Below the pieces are notes generated by a model. It was given only the letters and a program-made list of their open reading frames with translations. It made no database searches and was not told the origin of the DNA. The position numbers and the translations under genes are program-made. 64,000 nucleotides of DNA from UBA9659 sp965208605 (GTDB taxonomy: Bacteria > Pseudomonadota > Gammaproteobacteria > Pseudomonadales > Azotimanducaceae): the NCBI GenBank assembly GCA_965208605.1, contig OZ242345.1, positions 2,542,001 through 2,606,000 of the forward strand, read 5' to 3'. Below are positions 51,573 to 60,987 of this stretch, piece by piece (positions within the stretch are counted from its first letter, which is position 1; each line of letters opens with the position of its first letter).

Positions 51573-54500
51573 ATGAACAAAACAGTCCGCCAATTCGTGT
51601 TTGCCTCCGCGCTACTGCTAGCGATAAGTGTCCCCCCCCCCCCCCCCCCCCTCATTTTTGGAATAAACACGGCACACGCCCAGACTAACACCGCACCGAC
51701 TGCCAATGCGGGCGCCGACCAGGCCGTGACCACCGGTACGGAAGTGACGCTGGATGGCTCTGGCAGTAGCGACCCTGATACGGGCGATACGTGGACTTAT
51801 GCCTGGACGCAGACCAGCGGCACGGATGTAACCTTGAGCGATACCGTTGCCGAAATGCCCACCTTCACCGCGCCGGCTGGCGCCGCGGTCCTGGTATTCA
51901 CCCTGACCGTGACCGATGTTGCTGGTGCTACCAACACCGATATGGTAACCATCACCGTGAACCCCGTGGCAGACACCATTCCGCCGGGGGTGAGGTTTGT
52001 CGCCCCCCGCACCGGTGTGGTTGGCGTCGCGCAGGAGCATAACATCACCTTCACCGAAGCGGTTACCGGCTTGGAAGTGGGTGATTTCAACGCCAGCGGT
52101 GCCACGGTGGATAGCATTGACCCCGCCGTTGGCCCCGCCCGCACCTACACCATCACCTTCACCCCGACTGCAGCAACCCTCAACCTGACCCTTAACAGGA
52201 ATACCGTGATGGACCTCGGCGGCAACGAGGGACCCACCGGTTCAGTAACCGTGAGCGGCACGGCGACCGTGGACACCACCGCGCCGACCGCGACCTTCGG
52301 CACCCTTGACGCCGGTGTGATTGGCACGCAACAGTCGGTCGGCCTCACCTTCTCCGAAACGGTGACCGGCTTGAGTGCCGACGACATCACCGCTGTTGGC
52401 GCCACAGTGGATGGTGTGAGCGGCAACGGCACCGCCTACACGGTCGCCTTCACGCCGACCTTGGCAGCCTTCACCCTGACCCTTGCCGCGGGTAGCGTAA
52501 TCGACGTCGTCAGCAACCCGAACCCGGAGGCGAGCGTGAGCGGCACCACGACACCTGCCATCGCTCTGGCTGCAGACACCGGTATCAGTCCTAGCGATCG
52601 CATCACCAACAATGGCGTGGTGAATGTGTCTGGTCTGGCGCCCGGTGCCACCTGGAAATATGTTACCGATGGCGGTAGCACCTTCACCACCGGCACTGGC
52701 AGCAGTTTCACCCTGCCCGAGAACGTATATGACGCTGACGATGTGCAAGTCGTGCAGACCGTATCCGGCGCTGACTCCGCCGCCGCGCTTCTTGGTGCGG
52801 TTACCGTGGACACCACCGCGCCGACGGTGGCGAGCAGATCGGCCATTGCCACCGGTGAGGTTAACACCCCGCAGGAGCAGACCGTCACCTTCTCCGAGCC
52901 GGTAACCGGTTTTGATGCGAGTGCCCTCCGAGCTCCATTCGTTTTCGGTCTCAAAGTGAATAGTGTTATCGACTCTGGTGACCAAACCACCTACGTCATT
53001 ACCTTCACCCCAACCGGGACAGTTATAGTACTGAACATTCAATCCAACATCGTTGCCGACCTCGCTGGCAACCAAGGTCCCGTCGCTGCAAGTAGCGGGG
53101 GCGGCAGTGCAGTAGCAGACACCAGCGCGCCGACGGTGACGACCTTTGTCGACCCCGCGGAAGGTGAGATTGGCACGCAACAGTCGGTCAACCTCACCTT
53201 CTCCGAAACGGTGACCGGCCTGGCTGCCGACGACTTCTCCGCTTCCACCGGTGTCACCGGAACTAGCGTGAGTGGCTCCGGCAGCACCTATACCATTACC
53301 TTCACCCCGACTGCGGCAACCTTCACCCTGACCCTTGCCGCAAACAGCGTGATGGACACCACCGCGACCCCGAACGCGGGACCCGCCAGCGCGGCGAGCG
53401 TGGACGGCACCGCGACACCTGCCATCGCGCCGACGGTGACGACCTTTGTCGACCCCGCGGAAGGTGAGATTGGCACGCAACAGTCGGTCAACCTCACCTT
53501 CTCCGAAACGGTGACCGGCTTGGCTGCCGACGACTTCTCCGCTTCCACCAGTGTCACCGGAACTAGCGTGAGTGGCTCCGGCAGCACCTATACCATTACC
53601 TTCACCCCGACTGCGGTAACCTTCACCCTGACCCTTGCCGCGAACAGCGTTGAGGACAGCGCCAGCATCCCGAACACGGGACCCGAAACCGCGGCGAGCG
53701 TGACCGGCACCGCGGTAGACACCACCGCGCCGACGGTGGACTGGGGCACCATTGCCGCCGGAGTGGTTGGCACCGCGCAGACGCACGACCTCACCTTCTC
53801 CGAAGCGGTGACCGGCTTGGCTGCCGACGACTTCTCCGCTTCCACCGGTGTCACCGGAACTAGCGTGAGTGGCTCTGGCAGTACCTACAGCATCACCTTC
53901 ACGCCAAGCGAGACAAGTTTCACTCTGACCCTTGCCGCGGACAGCGTTGAGGATACCGCTACCACCCCGAACGCGGGACCCGCCAGCGCGGCGAGCGTGG
54001 ACGGCACCGCGGTAGACACCACCGCGCCGACGGTGGACTGGGGCACCATTGCCGCCGGGGTGGTTGGCACCGCGCAGACGCACGACCTCACCTTCTCCGA
54101 AGCGGTGACCGGCTTGGCTGCCGACGACTTCTCCGCTTCCACCGGTGTCACCGGAACTAGCGTGAGTGGCTCTGGTAGTACCTACAGCATCACCTTCACG
54201 CCAAGCGAGACAAGTTTCACTCTGACCCTTGCCGCGAACAGCGTTGAGGACACCGCCGCGACCCCGAACGCGGGTCCCGCCAGCGCGGCGAGCGTGACCG
54301 GCAACGCGACACCTGCCGTCGCGCCGACGGTGGACTTGGGCACCATTGCCGCCGGGGTGGTTGGCACCGCGCAGACGCACGACCTCACCTTCTCCGAAGC
54401 GGTGACTGGCTTGGCTGCCGACGACTTCTCCGCTTCCACCGGTGTCACCGGAACTAGCGTGAGTGGCTCTGGCAGTACCTACAGCATCACCTTCACGCCA

Positions 54501-56861
54501 AGCGAGACAAGTTTCACTCTGACCCTTGCCGCGAACAGCGTTGAGGACACCGCCGCGACCCCGAACGCGGGACCAGCCAGCGCGGCGAGCGTGACCGGCA
54601 CCGCCGTGCCAGCGGACCCCACCGCGCTGACGGCGACCTTTGGCGCCGTTACCATCGGTGCGGTTGGCACGCAACAGACGGTCGGCCTCAGCTTCGATGA
54701 GGCGGTGACTGGTTTGACTGCCGCCGACATCACCGCCACGGGTGCCACAGTGGATAGTGTGAGCGGCTCTGGTGACACCTACAGCATTACCTTCACCCCG
54801 AACGCGGCAGCCTTCACCCTGACCCTTGCCGCGGACAGCGTGATGGACACCGCGGCCACCCCGAACACGGGACCTGAAACCGCGGCGAGCGTGACCGGCA
54901 GCGCGACATCTGCCACCGTGCCTGACATGACCGCGCCGACGGCGACCTTTGGCGCCGTTACCATCGGTACGGTTGGCACGCAACAGTCGGTCGGCCTCAC
55001 CTTCGATGAGGCGGTGACTGGTTTGGCTGCCACCGACATCACCGCCACGGGTGCCAGAGTGGATAGTGTGCGCGGCTCTGGCAGCACCTATACCATCGCC
55101 TTCACCCCGACTGCGTCAGCCTTCACCCTGACCCTTGCCGCGAATAGCGTTGAGGACACCGCGGCCACCCCGAACGCGGGTCCCGCCGCGGCGGCGACCG
55201 CGACCGGCACCGCGGTAGACACCACTGCCCCAGAGATTACCCTCATAGGTGCCAGTCCCTTGGAGGTCAATCAAGGCAGCACCTTCACTGACCCGGGCGC
55301 CACGGCAAGTGATGGGGTGGATGGTGCGCTCAGTGCCAGCATTGCGGTGGGCGGCGACCTAGTGGATACCGACACTGCCGGGGACTACACCATCACTTAT
55401 GATGTATCCGATGCCGCCGGCAATGCTGCCGAGACGGTCACCCGCATCGTCCGCGTAGTCATACCACGCGACCTGGCTCGGCTTAATGCGGTGATTCTGC
55501 CCGAAGTAGCACGGAGCATGGCGGACCAGCATGTCAGTGCCATTGTGCGACGCCTTGAGCAAGCACGGCGCTCCAACATTGCCGGAACTGCTGCGAGTAG
55601 CAGTTTTGGTGGCGCGGGCAGCCTGCCGGAGCTCATCAAAGCTCAGGGACGCGCCCTGGTCGATGACCAGTTTGATTGGAAGCGAGTCCTGGCGGGGTCT
55701 GCCTTTGTGCTGCCCTTGAATGGCGCGGGCGGTGGGGCTTCTGGGGCTGGCTCTCATGGCTTCACCCTTTGGGGTGCGGGCGACTACCGGAGTATGGAAG
55801 CTACCGATGGGGTGCGTTGGGACGGCGACCTCTTTAGTCTGCAACTGGGTCTGGATGCGCAGCTGAACGAGCGCACTATTCTGGGTGTGGCGATCTCCAA
55901 AAGCCAAGCGAGGCTGGGCTACACTGACCCCAGCCTGGCAGTCAGCGGCGACTATGACCTGGATATGACCAGTGTCCACCCGTATCTGGGCTGGGTAGCG
56001 GGAGGCCTGGACTTCTGGGCGACTGCCGGCTATGGCGATGGCAAATTGGAGATCAGTGAAGACCGAGTGTCCGGAGAGGTTATCCCTTCAAGCGACCTCA
56101 GCATGCAGACCTTGGCGCTGGGGGCGAGTGGCATCTTGATGGAGACTGGCCTCACTACCCTGGGCCTCAAGGGTGAGGCCATGAGGAGCTCTGTGGAACT
56201 GGACGGTAATGAGCAGATAACTGCCGTGACCCGGGATGCCAGCCGATTGCGCATGACCCTGGAAGCGACTCGCGCCCAGTCCCTGGACAGCGGGGCGCAA
56301 TTTGAGTCTAGTCTGGAAGCCGGGCTGCGCTTTGACGGTGGCGACGGGGAGACCGGTGCGGGTGCTGAGCTGGGTGCCAGTCTGCGCTATGCCAGCCTGG
56401 GCGGCGGCCTGGTGATAGAAGGCAAGGCGCGTGCCCTGGTGGGCGGTGAGGCTGAGGAGTGGGGACTGAGTGGGGCGATTAGCTTCCAGCCGTCAACAAA
56501 CGGACGGGGCCTGTCTTTCAGCCTGACGCCGGGTTATGGGGTGACCAGCAGCGGGGTGCAACAACTCTGGCAGCAGGGGCTGGATGATGGCCTGGGGGCT
56601 GGCCGTCAAGGCGGTCACGCTGGCAACAGCGACTACCGCCCGCGCCTGAAGGTCCGTTTGGATTACGGCATGCACGCGCTCCGGGGCCCTGGACTCATGA
56701 CGCCCTACACTGAACTGAGTCTGGGCGACAAGAGCACCTATCGCCTGGGACTGCAGTGGCAGCGCAGCAAGTTGTTTGATCTGAAACTTGTCGCCGAGCG
56801 CAAAGAAGGCACCACCGCCATTGACCACCGCATCTACCTAGTGGGCGAGATCGCTTTATAA
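51573..56861 (+). CDS. Large Ig-like repeat surface protein with autotransporter-type barrel
   Basis: 1762 residues. Signal peptide ending in AHA (about 36), with six prolines from a C20 run inside it (51632-51651). A PKD-like domain (~40-130: GADQAVTTGTEVTLDGSGS) is followed by nine or ten Ig-like repeats of about 100 residues with the recurring TFSEAVTGL and TLTLAA(N/D)SV motifs, then a DUF5011-like domain (~1220-1298: STFTDPGATASDGVDG), a helical linker (RDLARLNAVILPEVARSM), and a C-terminal beta-barrel-like region (~1375-1762: FTLWGAGDYRSME, TILGVAISKS, HPYLGWV, ending LVGEIAL). It is probably anchored by the barrel with the Ig repeats outside, acting as an adhesin. The frame is on at C20; loss or gain of one C would destroy it. 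Confidence 0.85.
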   Translation: MNKTVRQFVFASALLLAISVPPPPPPLIFGINTAHAQTNTAPTANAGADQAVTTGTEVTLDGSGSSDPDTGDTWTYAWTQTSGTDVTLSDTVAEMPTFTAPAGAAVLVFTLTVTDVAGATNTDMVTITVNPVADTIPPGVRFVAPRTGVVGVAQEHNITFTEAVTGLEVGDFNASGATVDSIDPAVGPARTYTITFTPTAATLNLTLNRNTVMDLGGNEGPTGSVTVSGTATVDTTAPTATFGTLDAGVIGTQQSVGLTFSETVTGLSADDITAVGATVDGVSGNGTAYTVAFTPTLAAFTLTLAAGSVIDVVSNPNPEASVSGTTTPAIALAADTGISPSDRITNNGVVNVSGLAPGATWKYVTDGGSTFTTGTGSSFTLPENVYDADDVQVVQTVSGADSAAALLGAVTVDTTAPTVASRSAIATGEVNTPQEQTVTFSEPVTGFDASALRAPFVFGLKVNSVIDSGDQTTYVITFTPTGTVIVLNIQSNIVADLAGNQGPVAASSGGGSAVADTSAPTVTTFVDPAEGEIGTQQSVNLTFSETVTGLAADDFSASTGVTGTSVSGSGSTYTITFTPTAATFTLTLAANSVMDTTATPNAGPASAASVDGTATPAIAPTVTTFVDPAEGEIGTQQSVNLTFSETVTGLAADDFSASTSVTGTSVSGSGSTYTITFTPTAVTFTLTLAANSVEDSASIPNTGPETAASVTGTAVDTTAPTVDWGTIAAGVVGTAQTHDLTFSEAVTGLAADDFSASTGVTGTSVSGSGSTYSITFTPSETSFTLTLAADSVEDTATTPNAGPASAASVDGTAVDTTAPTVDWGTIAAGVVGTAQTHDLTFSEAVTGLAADDFSASTGVTGTSVSGSGSTYSITFTPSETSFTLTLAANSVEDTAATPNAGPASAASVTGNATPAVAPTVDLGTIAAGVVGTAQTHDLTFSEAVTGLAADDFSASTGVTGTSVSGSGSTYSITFTPSETSFTLTLAANSVEDTAATPNAGPASAASVTGTAVPADPTALTATFGAVTIGAVGTQQTVGLSFDEAVTGLTAADITATGATVDSVSGSGDTYSITFTPNAAAFTLTLAADSVMDTAATPNTGPETAASVTGSATSATVPDMTAPTATFGAVTIGTVGTQQSVGLTFDEAVTGLAATDITATGARVDSVRGSGSTYTIAFTPTASAFTLTLAANSVEDTAATPNAGPAAAATATGTAVDTTAPEITLIGASPLEVNQGSTFTDPGATASDGVDGALSASIAVGGDLVDTDTAGDYTITYDVSDAAGNAAETVTRIVRVVIPRDLARLNAVILPEVARSMADQHVSAIVRRLEQARRSNIAGTAASSSFGGAGSLPELIKAQGRALVDDQFDWKRVLAGSAFVLPLNGAGGGASGAGSHGFTLWGAGDYRSMEATDGVRWDGDLFSLQLGLDAQLNERTILGVAISKSQARLGYTDPSLAVSGDYDLDMTSVHPYLGWVAGGLDFWATAGYGDGKLEISEDRVSGEVIPSSDLSMQTLALGASGILMETGLTTLGLKGEAMRSSVELDGNEQITAVTRDASRLRMTLEATRAQSLDSGAQFESSLEAGLRFDGGDGETGAGAELGASLRYASLGGGLVIEGKARALVGGEAEEWGLSGAISFQPSTNGRGLSFSLTPGYGVTSSGVQQLWQQGLDDGLGAGRQGGHAGNSDYRPRLKVRLDYGMHALRGPGLMTPYTELSLGDKSTYRLGLQWQRSKLFDLKLVAERKEGTTAIDHRIYLVGEIAL
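51632..51651 (+). repeat. Poly(C) tract of 20 bases in signal-peptide codons
   Basis: Twenty consecutive C between GT and TCATT, 59 bases after the start codon, coding for part of Val, six Pro and part of Leu. A homopolymer of this length is prone to slipped-strand change; lengths of 17, 20 or 23 keep the frame open. Confidence 0.95.
53127..55220 (+). repeat. Tandem ~300-bp coding repeats (Ig-like domains)
   Basis: Unit starts (GCGCCGACGGTG or a variant) at 53127, 53427, 53727, 54024, 54321, 54624 and 54933. Spacing is 300, 300, 297, 297, 303 and 309. Units at 53727, 54024 and 54321 are nearly identical over almost 300 bases; outer units differ more. Confidence 0.93.
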
Positions 56862-56884
56862 CTTAACGCCTACTCCCGGCGGCC

Positions 56885-57055
56885 TAATCCACCCCACGCC
56901 GTCATTCTCGCCGAAGGCGGGAATCCAGTGCTTGTGCTCTTGCGCTCTTGTCCTCTTGCCGTCATCCTCGCCACCTGACGCTTCCGCGCCGTCACCCATT
57001 CGGCCCGCGCCGCGGCTTACGGCGGGGGCGGGAACCCAGAGGAACGAAAGCACCG
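56885..57055. repeat. Dispersed repeat fragments after the adhesin gene
   Basis: CGTCATTCTCGCCGAAGGCG (56899-56918), CGTCATCCTCGCC, CGCGGCTTACGGCGG and CCCAGAGGAACGAAAGCACC (about 57036-57055), variants of the same family between convergent genes. Confidence 0.65.
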
Positions 57056-57063
57056 CCTTAGCA

Positions 57064-58749
57064 TCACCCCTCGCCCTGCTGCAACTGCCGCTTGATGATC
57101 TTCCCAGAAGGATTGCGTGGCAAGGGTGTCCGGGTCACTAGCAGTTTTTTTGGAATCTTGTAGCGCGCCAGATGGGCGGGGAGCGCAGCAAGAAGCTCAT
57201 CGCTGCTTGCTGTCTGCCCCGCTTCCAGCACGGCAAGGGCAACCAGCCGCTCCCCCAGCCGGTCATCTGCTTCCCCAAATGCTGCCGACTCACGCACTGC
57301 GGGATGCAGGTTGATAGCCTGTTCCACTTCCACAGAGTAAATATTCTCCCCTCCAGAGAGCACCATGTCGGTACGTCGGTCAAGAATGTATAGCCTCCCT
57401 GCAGAGTCCAGGCGACCGAGGTCACCCGTGGCAAACCAGCCATCTTTATCAAAAAAGGGCGGCTCAACATTGGCATATCCGGCCATCAGAGTCGCACCCC
57501 GCACGAAGATTTCGCCAATACCATCAACACCTAGCCTAGCGCCTCCCTCGTCCCGGATTTCGGCTTCAATGGTGGCGACCAGACGCCCCGCCGCCTTGGG
57601 ATCCTGGGTGAATTCATCCCCCACCATGAGGGTGATGGCGCCGTTAGTTTCCGTCATGCCGTAGCCGGTACCGAGGACCGATTGCGGGAAGGCAGCATGC
57701 ACCCTTGCCAGCAGCGCCGGCGGTGTTGCTTGGCCACCGATGGAGATGGAGCTCAGAGATGTCAGGTCTGCATGGGTGTGCTCGGCAGACTTGAGCAGAT
57801 CCCAATACATGGTGGGTACGCCGGGAAACGCAGTAACCTTCTCGGCTGCAATGAGGGCGAGCGCGGCATCTGGCTCCCACTTCGGAAGCACCACAATTTT
57901 TGCTCCCTGCACCAGGGAAGTAAGGAATACGGCATGACAACCACTCACATGAAACAGCGGAAAGACCAGCATGGTTACCGGCGGCGGGCGCATGGATAGG
58001 AGGGTGTCATAGTCCATGCCGTACTGGTCCGCCAGCTGAGCGGTGATCAGGGCGCCGGAATACTGAATAGTTTTTAATGCTGTCAAGACACCGATATGCG
58101 TCAAGCTGGCGGCCTTGGCACGGCCGGTAGTCCCCGAGGTAAACATCAAGATTGCCTCATCCTCCGGCTGCCGCGGGGTATGAGGGAGCGCCATTAGTGG
58201 AGAGCCTTCAGCGGCTTCTTGTAAAAAGGAGTTGTGAGGAGCCCTCAGCGGAGAGCCTTCAGCGGCTCTATGTAAAGAGTTGTAAGGAGCCCTCAGCGGA
58301 GAGTCCTCAGTGGTTCTATGTGAAGAGTTATAAGTAGTCACCGCCCGGTCATCACCGAGCCAAGCAGCACAATGGGTGCTCGTTAAACAGTGGTGTAATT
58401 CAGCGGCGCTACCGCGAGGGTTGATGAGCACCGGCACCGCACCCAGTGCGGCAATGGCGACAAAAGCAACACACCATTCAATAGAATTGGGCAGAGCAAT
58501 CCCGACTCTTGAACCGGGTTTAATGTGCATTGCACCGCTCAGGTGTGCGGAGAGCCTTGCCGCATCTTGCTGTAGCTCTGCATAGCTGACCCGGCGCGTA
58601 TCCTGCAGGATGAATTCCCGGTCAGCAAATTCATCAAACAGCCTAAACAATTCGCTGAGGCAAGCCGGGGTCTTGGCAAACACCTTGGAAGGTATCCCAT
58701 TGATTTCTTTTTCAATGAGAGGGAACTGGGCTTCAATGCTGGGATGCAT
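57064..58749 (-). CDS. Acyl-CoA synthetase (AMP-dependent) with a repeat insertion
   Basis: 561 residues, ANL superfamily ligase forming CoA thioesters of carboxylic acids via acyl-AMP. ATP loop MFTSGTTGRAKAA (202-214), YGMTETNGAI, GWFATGDLGRLD, YILDRRTDMVLSGGENIY and the catalytic Lys in PRNPSGKIIKRQL are intact. Between residues 140 and 188, just before the ATP loop, three repeats of about 16 residues (YNSLHRAAEGSPLRAP type) are inserted; they are coded by 48-bp units that also occur in the gap upstream of the gene. In this cluster the substrate could be a steroid side-chain acid or fatty acid. Confidence 0.9.
   Translation of the reverse strand: MHPSIEAQFPLIEKEINGIPSKVFAKTPACLSELFRLFDEFADREFILQDTRRVSYAELQQDAARLSAHLSGAMHIKPGSRVGIALPNSIEWCVAFVAIAALGAVPVLINPRGSAAELHHCLTSTHCAAWLGDDRAVTTYNSSHRTTEDSPLRAPYNSLHRAAEGSPLRAPHNSFLQEAAEGSPLMALPHTPRQPEDEAILMFTSGTTGRAKAASLTHIGVLTALKTIQYSGALITAQLADQYGMDYDTLLSMRPPPVTMLVFPLFHVSGCHAVFLTSLVQGAKIVVLPKWEPDAALALIAAEKVTAFPGVPTMYWDLLKSAEHTHADLTSLSSISIGGQATPPALLARVHAAFPQSVLGTGYGMTETNGAITLMVGDEFTQDPKAAGRLVATIEAEIRDEGGARLGVDGIGEIFVRGATLMAGYANVEPPFFDKDGWFATGDLGRLDSAGRLYILDRRTDMVLSGGENIYSVEVEQAINLHPAVRESAAFGEADDRLGERLVALAVLEAGQTASSDELLAALPAHLARYKIPKKLLVTRTPLPRNPSGKIIKRQLQQGEG
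58186..58332. repeat. 48-bp tandem repeat inside the acyl-CoA synthetase gene
   Basis: Three units of 48, 48 and 51 bp containing AGCCCTCAGCGGAGAGCCTT. Same family as the intergenic array at 58800-58920. Confidence 0.9.
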
Positions 58750-58799
58750 GGGTGTCCTCTGTTGAGAGCCATCAACGGCGAAGAATGACGGCTAAAGCG

Positions 58800-58920
58800 T
58801 GTAAAGAGCCCTCAGCGGTTCTTATGTGAAGAGCCCTCAGCGAAGAGCCCTCAGCCGTTTGTATAAAGAGTTGTAAAGAGCCCTCAGCCTATAAAGAGCC
58901 CTCAGCGGTTCTTATGTATA
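58800..58920. repeat. Intergenic AGAGCCCTCAG repeat array
   Basis: Five copies of AGAGCCCTCAG spaced irregularly, some followed by CGGTTCTTATGT or GTTGTAAAG. It fills the gap between the two minus-strand catabolic operons, whose promoter must lie in it or next to it. Confidence 0.85.
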
Positions 58921-58930
58921 GAATCCCGAC

Positions 58931-59248
58931 CTATTCCTCTGGTGCTATGCTTAGGGTTAAGCCATCCAAACTGCTGTCAAAAATGATTTGGCAGGTCAAA
59001 CGGGAACGCCCTGTCTCAAAGTATTCCAGAGTGTCAAGGAGTGCAATTTCACCTTCTTTTGCCACGGGCAGACTATCAAACCAGGTGGGATGAATCAGGC
59101 AGTGGCAGGTGCCGCATGCGCACTGACCGCCACAGATTGCCGCTATGCCCAGGCCGGCATCACGGAGAATCAGCATGAGGCTGTCGCCTTCAACGGCTTC
59201 AATTTCCTTGATGCCACCCGCTCTGTCGGTGACCCTGAGCCTGCTCAT
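58931..59248 (-). CDS. Adrenodoxin-type [2Fe-2S] ferredoxin
   Basis: 105 residues. Cluster ligands Cys39-x5-Cys45-x2-Cys48-x37-Cys86, the spacing of adrenodoxin/putidaredoxin-type ferredoxins, in CGGQCACGTCHC and RLTCQI. Such ferredoxins pass electrons to cytochromes P450 or oxygenases; in this cluster it may serve a steroid hydroxylase. The ATG overlaps the stop of the upstream synthetase gene (ATGA), so they are co-translated. Confidence 0.92.
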   Translation of the reverse strand: MSRLRVTDRAGGIKEIEAVEGDSLMLILRDAGLGIAAICGGQCACGTCHCLIHPTWFDSLPVAKEGEIALLDTLEYFETGRSRLTCQIIFDSSLDGLTLSIAPEE

Positions 59249-60849
59249 GGCTGCTTGTTCTTGTTCTTGTTGATGTTGTCGTTAGTATTGCTGTCTGGGC
59301 TAGGTTTGAGCAGATATTTCTGCACCTTGCCCGATGCATTACGGGGCAGGTCGTCCCGCTGAGTAATCCCCCGGGGCACCTTATAGTTTGCCATTGTCTC
59401 CCGGGCCCAGCTGATGATCTCGGCAGGGTCCAAGGCTTGCTCGGCCACCAGATAGGCATGGCCGACTTCACCCAGCTGCTCGTCAGCAACACCAACAACC
59501 GCAACATCCTTAATATCGGGATGCTGCAACAGAATCTGCTCAATTTCTGCGGGATAGCAATTAAATCCGCCGCAGATGTACATGTCTTTCAGGCGATCGG
59601 TGATTTTGAGGTAGCCGCCTTCATCCAATAGCCCCAGGTCGCCGGTTTTTAACCAGCCGTCAGCAGTAATCGTGGCTGCCGTGGTCGCCTCGTCGTCCAG
59701 ATAGCCTTGCATGACATTGAAGCCCCGTACCCATATTTCCCCCTGCTCATGGGGCGCCAGGGCCTGCCCGTCCGGGTCGGTGATTTGAAGCTCCACCCCG
59801 CGCATTGCTCGCCCTGAGGTCTTGGCAATGGTTTCCAAATCATCGCCTGAATGGCAGAGGGAAACCACACCCGTTGACTCGGTCAGCCCGTAAGCGGTAT
59901 AGACTTCTTTGAAGCCGAGGCGGTGTTTCATATCTTTTACCAGTTGTACAGGGACAGACGCAGCACCCGTTACGGCGCACCTGAGGGAAGTCAATTTGCC
60001 CGCTTCAATCAGGCGAGTAATTTGCGGCTCAGCCAAGAGGGACTGAAATATTGTGGGTGCACCGGGCAACATGGAGATGGCTTCTGTTTCAATCAGGTGT
60101 AACACCTTACCCGGATCAAATACCGCCAAGGGATAGATGCAGGCACCGGTTAATAGTGCTGCCAGCCAACCCGCCTTGTAACCAAAAGTATGGAAGAAGG
60201 GGCTGACGATGAGATAGCGGTCATTGAGATTCAAACCCACGGCCTCAGACCAGATAGTAAAGACGGCGATATTTTGCCCATGACTGGACATGACGCCTTT
60301 GGATTTACCGGTGGTGCCCGAGGTGTAGAGGATGTCGGCCAGGTCGCCCGGCTTAATCTGTGTGCTCCGTTCGTTCAATGTGGCTTGGCTAATAGACTTG
60401 CCCCGAGCAATAAAGGCGAGGAGGGAATTGCTATCAAGCAGTATCTGCTCCGCGAGGTCGGGCAGCGCTTCATTGACCAGGAGGCGGGGATAAGAGGTGC
60501 CCAGAAATTCATTGACGATAAACAGAAATCGGCTCTTGCTGCGGCGAATAACATCGGCCGCCTCAGCCGCCTTGAAGCGAGTATTGATAGGCACCAGAAC
60601 CCCCCCAGCGAGCTGCCCGCCTAGGGCGGCAACTATCCAGAGGGCAGAGTTAGGTGCCCAGATGGCGAAGGGCTCACCCGGTTCTAGACCTGCCCGGATG
60701 AGTGCCTTGCTGACACCCTGGGCGCGCGCTTGCAGTGCCTGGAAGCTCAGGCTCAGGTCGCCATCCACAATAGCCAGCCGATCTGCCCAGTGTCTGCTTG
60801 CCTCTGCCAGGATACGGGGAATAGTGCTTTCAAGTTGGTGCTGTGTCAT
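59245..60849 (-). CDS. Acyl-CoA synthetase, FadD3-like
   Basis: 534 residues. ATP loop ILYTSGTTGKSKGV (~174-186), YGLTESTGVVSLC, GWLKTGDLGLLDEGGYLKI, and KDMYICGGFNCYPAEIE, a segment also typical of FadD3, the ligase that activates the bicyclic HIP acid of steroid ring degradation; that assignment is by resemblance only. The catalytic Lys lies in PRNASGKVQKYLL. The last 15 residues (DSNTNDNINKNKNKQP) come from a short AAC/AAG repeat. Heads the operon with the ferredoxin. Confidence 0.87.
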   Translation of the reverse strand: MTQHQLESTIPRILAEASRHWADRLAIVDGDLSLSFQALQARAQGVSKALIRAGLEPGEPFAIWAPNSALWIVAALGGQLAGGVLVPINTRFKAAEAADVIRRSKSRFLFIVNEFLGTSYPRLLVNEALPDLAEQILLDSNSLLAFIARGKSISQATLNERSTQIKPGDLADILYTSGTTGKSKGVMSSHGQNIAVFTIWSEAVGLNLNDRYLIVSPFFHTFGYKAGWLAALLTGACIYPLAVFDPGKVLHLIETEAISMLPGAPTIFQSLLAEPQITRLIEAGKLTSLRCAVTGAASVPVQLVKDMKHRLGFKEVYTAYGLTESTGVVSLCHSGDDLETIAKTSGRAMRGVELQITDPDGQALAPHEQGEIWVRGFNVMQGYLDDEATTAATITADGWLKTGDLGLLDEGGYLKITDRLKDMYICGGFNCYPAEIEQILLQHPDIKDVAVVGVADEQLGEVGHAYLVAEQALDPAEIISWARETMANYKVPRGITQRDDLPRNASGKVQKYLLKPSPDSNTNDNINKNKNKQP

Positions 60850-60987
60850 ATTTGCATCTACTTTATATCTGGCGTTTACCCCTGAGTTTATTACAATCGC
60901 TAAACATTCTTTTCAGAAGCATATAGCGAATAATACTCCTTTTGTACCGGATGATAATGGAGCAGTGCTATGGGAGAAGAACTATAA

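Noticed and set aside
51632..51651. The C20 run as a simple sequencing artefact
   Set aside because: Its exact length may be uncertain, but the frame stays open through it with a correct signal peptide and cleavage site after it, so the tract itself is taken as real.
52242..54983. A 913-codon open frame on the minus strand opposite the adhesin gene
   Set aside because: It mirrors the GC-rich repeats of the plus-strand gene, is rich in Gly/Arg/His with no domain pattern, and has no plausible start context; it is a by-product of the repeat composition.
53127..55220. Regularly spaced repeats as a possible CRISPR or integron array
   Set aside because: The units are contiguous coding Ig-like domains of about 300 bp in one open frame.
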